In this document: positions 62,028 to 64,000 of the stretch, piece by piece | How the letters are laid out: each line of letters starts with the position of its first letter | Position numbering within the stretch: the first letter of the stretch is position 1 | Source: Longimicrobiales bacterium | GTDB taxonomy: Bacteria > Gemmatimonadota > Gemmatimonadetes > Longimicrobiales > Gaopeijiaceae | DNA length: 64,000 bases | NCBI GenBank assembly: GCA_958295645.1 | Contig: OY282361.1 | Span: 890,927 to 954,926 of the forward strand | Direction: 5' to 3' | Translations under genes and position numbers: made by a program | The notes under the pieces: generated by a model | The model's database searches: none | The model's input: only the letters and a program-made list of their open reading frames with translations | Told to the model about the DNA's origin: nothing

Positions 62028-62060
62028 GCACCGATTGTAAAAGTCATCTTCAATCGGTGC
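62028..62060. repeat. Perfect 10-bp inverted repeat between convergent genes
   Basis: GCACCGATTG and its exact complement CAATCGGTGC flank a 13-base loop, in the 159-bp space between the M20 gene and the opposing aldolase-family gene. No U-tract. It may be a bidirectional terminator or a protein site. Confidence 0.5.
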
Positions 62061-62111
62061 TAACGAGACGCGGGCCCCGCCCATGGGCCGCGGCTGCCCG
62101 CCGTGCGCTCG

Positions 62112-63194
62112 TCAGCCCATTGGCACCGTCGGCAGGATCTTGCCCTCGATCCGCTCGAAGATCTCGTCCAGCGTTTCGCCGGTGATCGTGAGGCCGTGGT
62201 TCTTCAGGCCTACCACGCACCGGGCCGGGTCGTCGGCCTCCCGCACGAGATCCGCCACGGCTTTCCCCAACTCGCGGGTGCCGCAGGGGAAGTTGAACTC
62301 CGTGCTGGGGATGCCGTCCATCCAACCGTGGACGTGGAGGATGGCCCCCACGCGGGGGTGTTCGCGGTAGATCATCCAGTGCTCGATGGCGTCCACCGAG
62401 ACGCGGCGCGGTTCGACTCCGGGCGGATGGCCCACCCGCATCCCGTTCCTCTTCGCGTCGTAGTCCTTGACCATCAGGACGTCCTGCCCGACGGTGCGCA
62501 GGTTCGACTTGTCCACGCCGCTGGCGCTCATCCAGAACCAGTCGGCGTCGTAGCGGGCCGACAGATTGCCGTAGGACAGGCCGCCGATCCCGAAGAGGCG
62601 CTTCACGTGGCGGAAGTCCCGCTCCGGGAGCATCTCGTCCATCGGGAACGGCGCCGGCAGGAGGTCCAGGCCGGCCAGCTTCTTGCCCGCGCGCCGAAGG
62701 GAGGCGGTGAGCTCGTCGCCCTTCCAAAGACGTTCCGGCAGGTCGGGCTCGAAGAAGTTCTCGATCACCAGCGTGGAGGACGCGAGCGGGTGAATGCGCT
62801 CGTAGACCTGACGGAAGTACTGCTCGCGGCTCGAATACCCCGGCACCGTGTAGTGGCCCTGCTCCAACGTGATAAAGTGCGCGTCGTGCGCGCCGTTGCC
62901 GGTCGGAACCAAGCCGACGGCCAAGTTGGCCAGTGCCTGGATCAAGGTGGGGTAGCCTTGGCGGATGGGATCGTCGAAGGGGTCCGGGAACTCGGTCACG
63001 GCGCAGACGAAGACGGCCTGCGCGTGTCGGCGCACGGGCTTCGGTTGCCCGCCCGGAAAGAAGTTGACGACGAGCTTGGCGCGGCCGGAGTCGTCGACGA
63101 AGCGGTGCCCGTTCGACTCCATCACGTTCTTGAGTCCGTGGGAGAACCACGAGAACGTGCCCGTGTCGGGAGCGCCGGCGAAAGTAAAGTCCAT
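62112..63194 (-). CDS. Class II aldolase/adducin family protein
   Basis: 360 residues. The C-terminal half is the class II aldolase/adducin fold, with SYGNLSARYDADWFWMSASGVDK, ILHVHGWMDG (metal histidines) and VVGLKNHGLTITGETLDE. The N-terminal 140 residues (AHDAHFITLEQGHYTVPGY and nearby) are an extra domain of unknown kind. Known members are sugar-phosphate aldolases, epimerases or decarboxylases. The ATG at 63194 is preferred because a promoter-like TTATAT (63235-63240, reverse strand) lies before it; an in-frame ATG at 63248 is possible. Confidence 0.8.
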   Translation of the reverse strand: MDFTFAGAPDTGTFSWFSHGLKNVMESNGHRFVDDSGRAKLVVNFFPGGQPKPVRRHAQAVFVCAVTEFPDPFDDPIRQGYPTLIQALANLAVGLVPTGNGAHDAHFITLEQGHYTVPGYSSREQYFRQVYERIHPLASSTLVIENFFEPDLPERLWKGDELTASLRRAGKKLAGLDLLPAPFPMDEMLPERDFRHVKRLFGIGGLSYGNLSARYDADWFWMSASGVDKSNLRTVGQDVLMVKDYDAKRNGMRVGHPPGVEPRRVSVDAIEHWMIYREHPRVGAILHVHGWMDGIPSTEFNFPCGTRELGKAVADLVREADDPARCVVGLKNHGLTITGETLDEIFERIEGKILPTVPMG

Positions 63195-63328
63195 GTCGTG
63201 GGACACCTCGTGGTGTGGCGTCGGTTGAATCAACATATAAGGTCGCATTCCGGCGCGATAAGCAAGACGGGGCCGGGGAGCGGCCCGGCTGCGCTCTCGC
63301 TCTGCCGCGCTCTCCAGCCCCTCGCAAC

Positions 63329-63357
63329 TTACGCCGGGCCGCCGGGTTGGCTATACT
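63329..63357 (+). promoter_or_regulatory. Possible promoter of rpsF
   Basis: A good -10 (TATACT, 63352-63357) with a weak -35 (TTACGC) 17 bp upstream, 68 bp before the rpsF ATG, in the divergent space with the aldolase-family gene. Confidence 0.4.
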
Positions 63358-63425
63358 TCGAGGCCCGCTTCGTCTTGGAGGACGGAGCCCGTGACTCGCT
63401 TTGCGGACCGAGGGATTCTCTTCCG

Positions 63426-64000
63426 ATGAGACCATACGAAGTCGTCTACATCCTGGACGCGTCGCTGGGCCAGGATGTCGTCGCCGAGAAGATCGGCGGC
63501 TTCCACGCCGTGCTGGGGGACGAGACCGCCGCCGTGGACCACTGGGGCGTTCGGCGCCTCGCCTACCCGATCGGCAAGGCCCGGATGGGGTACTACGCGG
63601 TCGCTCACGTGACGGCCTCTCCCTCCGCGCTCCCTGAATTCGAGCGCCAACTCAAGCTCGACGAGCAGGTGCTGCGCTACTTGGTCGTGCTCAACGACGG
63701 CCAGCCGGCCTCGGGCGATTCCATCTTTGCGGCGGGCGCGCCCGCCGCGACGGACGCCAAGACCGACGAGTCGGCCGCCGGAGAGAGCCCTGGCGACGCC
63801 GCGCCTTCGGATGCGGCTCCCGGCGACCGAGCGGTCGCCTCCAAGATGGACGTTGCCGCGGCAGCTGCGGATGCCGAGTCCGTTGGCCCCGTCGCCGAGG
63901 CTGGAGAAGGCGGTGCCGCGGACGAGAATCCCGGTGCCGCGGACGGGGCGACGACCGCCGCTGGGGAGTCGGCCGCGGATGGGGCTGATGGGGCTGCCGC
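63426..64000 (+). CDS. rpsF: Ribosomal protein bS6, 5' part (runs off right edge)
   Basis: Small-subunit protein S6. Residues 1-95 are the S6 fold: MRPYEVVYILDASL, WGVRRLAYPIGKARMGYYAV, LKLDEQVLRYLVV. An Ala/Asp/Glu/Gly-rich tail of at least 95 residues then follows with no stop before the window ends, so the protein is at least twice the usual S6 length. The normal neighbours rpsR and rplI would lie beyond the edge. Confidence 0.93.
   Translation, partial: MRPYEVVYILDASLGQDVVAEKIGGFHAVLGDETAAVDHWGVRRLAYPIGKARMGYYAVAHVTASPSALPEFERQLKLDEQVLRYLVVLNDGQPASGDSIFAAGAPAATDAKTDESAAGESPGDAAPSDAAPGDRAVASKMDVAAAAADAESVGPVAEAGEGGAADENPGAADGATTAAGESAADGADGAA

Overview
The window is a GC-rich, gene-dense stretch of chromosome from a Gram-negative bacterium. 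The best guess is a Gemmatimonadota-like lineage. This rests on the mix of signal-peptide M14/M16/M81 peptidases, a GWxTD-like secreted protein, an outer-membrane-like protein next to a System I cytochrome c operon, and the housekeeping gene order. It is an inference, not proof. GTG and TTG starts are common. Most co-directional neighbours overlap by four bases (ATGA, GTGA or TTGA), so most blocks are probably translationally coupled operons.

0-24 kb. A minus-strand block holds an M48 peptidase, purD, a YbjQ-family gene, fpg and a partial M16 peptidase, with a TTG-started cystathionine synthase/lyase upstream. It is followed by plus-strand glmM, glmS, dtd, maf and glpK, then a cytochrome c maturation operon (ccmE, ccmF, a zinc-ribbon protein, ccmA, ccmB, ccmC and a tiny ccmD-like gene). 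CcmE carries a CxxxY haem-binding motif and no ccmG or ccmH is present, which fits the variant System I*. A signal-peptide outer-membrane-type protein follows, then a strong hairpin. A minus-strand operon facing it holds a flavin disulfide oxidoreductase, a TVP38-DUF547 fusion and a double glycosyltransferase fusion. These are families that co-occur in arsenosugar-type loci.

24-40 kb. recA (with a recognisable promoter), alaS, a small unknown gene, a CpsB/CapC-type PHP phosphatase, a GmhA-like isomerase, an SDR, a CCA-adding-enzyme homologue lacking one catalytic Asp, rarA and hflX run on the plus strand. A small accessory patch follows: a repeat-built membrane protein and an AAA ATPase-nuclease. 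Core genes resume with pdxJ, a flippase-like membrane protein, ispE and tRNA-Gln(TTG).

40-55 kb. In many bacteria ispE, tRNA-Gln, prs, rplY and pth lie next to each other. Here about 15 kb of accessory DNA separates tRNA-Gln from prs. It holds an intact beta-propeller lipoprotein and a deleted, frameshifted paralogue, M81 and M14 peptidases, a GWxTD-like protein, and a cell-surface cluster (FkbH-like enzyme, lone acyl carrier protein, polysaccharide deacetylase, hexapeptide acyltransferase, flippase-like protein, YfhO-like protein). It ends in the C-terminal remnant of an mcrC restriction gene just before prs. A 9-bp direct repeat joins the tRNA 3' end to the right edge. The FkbH/ACP set is the best candidate for an undescribed system: glyceroyl-ACP made for surface-glycan decoration.

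55-64 kb. prs, rplY, pth, hppA (K+-dependent type), a truncated ABC ATPase with its permease, and an M20 peptidase run forward. A class II aldolase family gene runs in reverse. The start of rpsF, with a long acidic Ala-rich tail, runs off the right edge.
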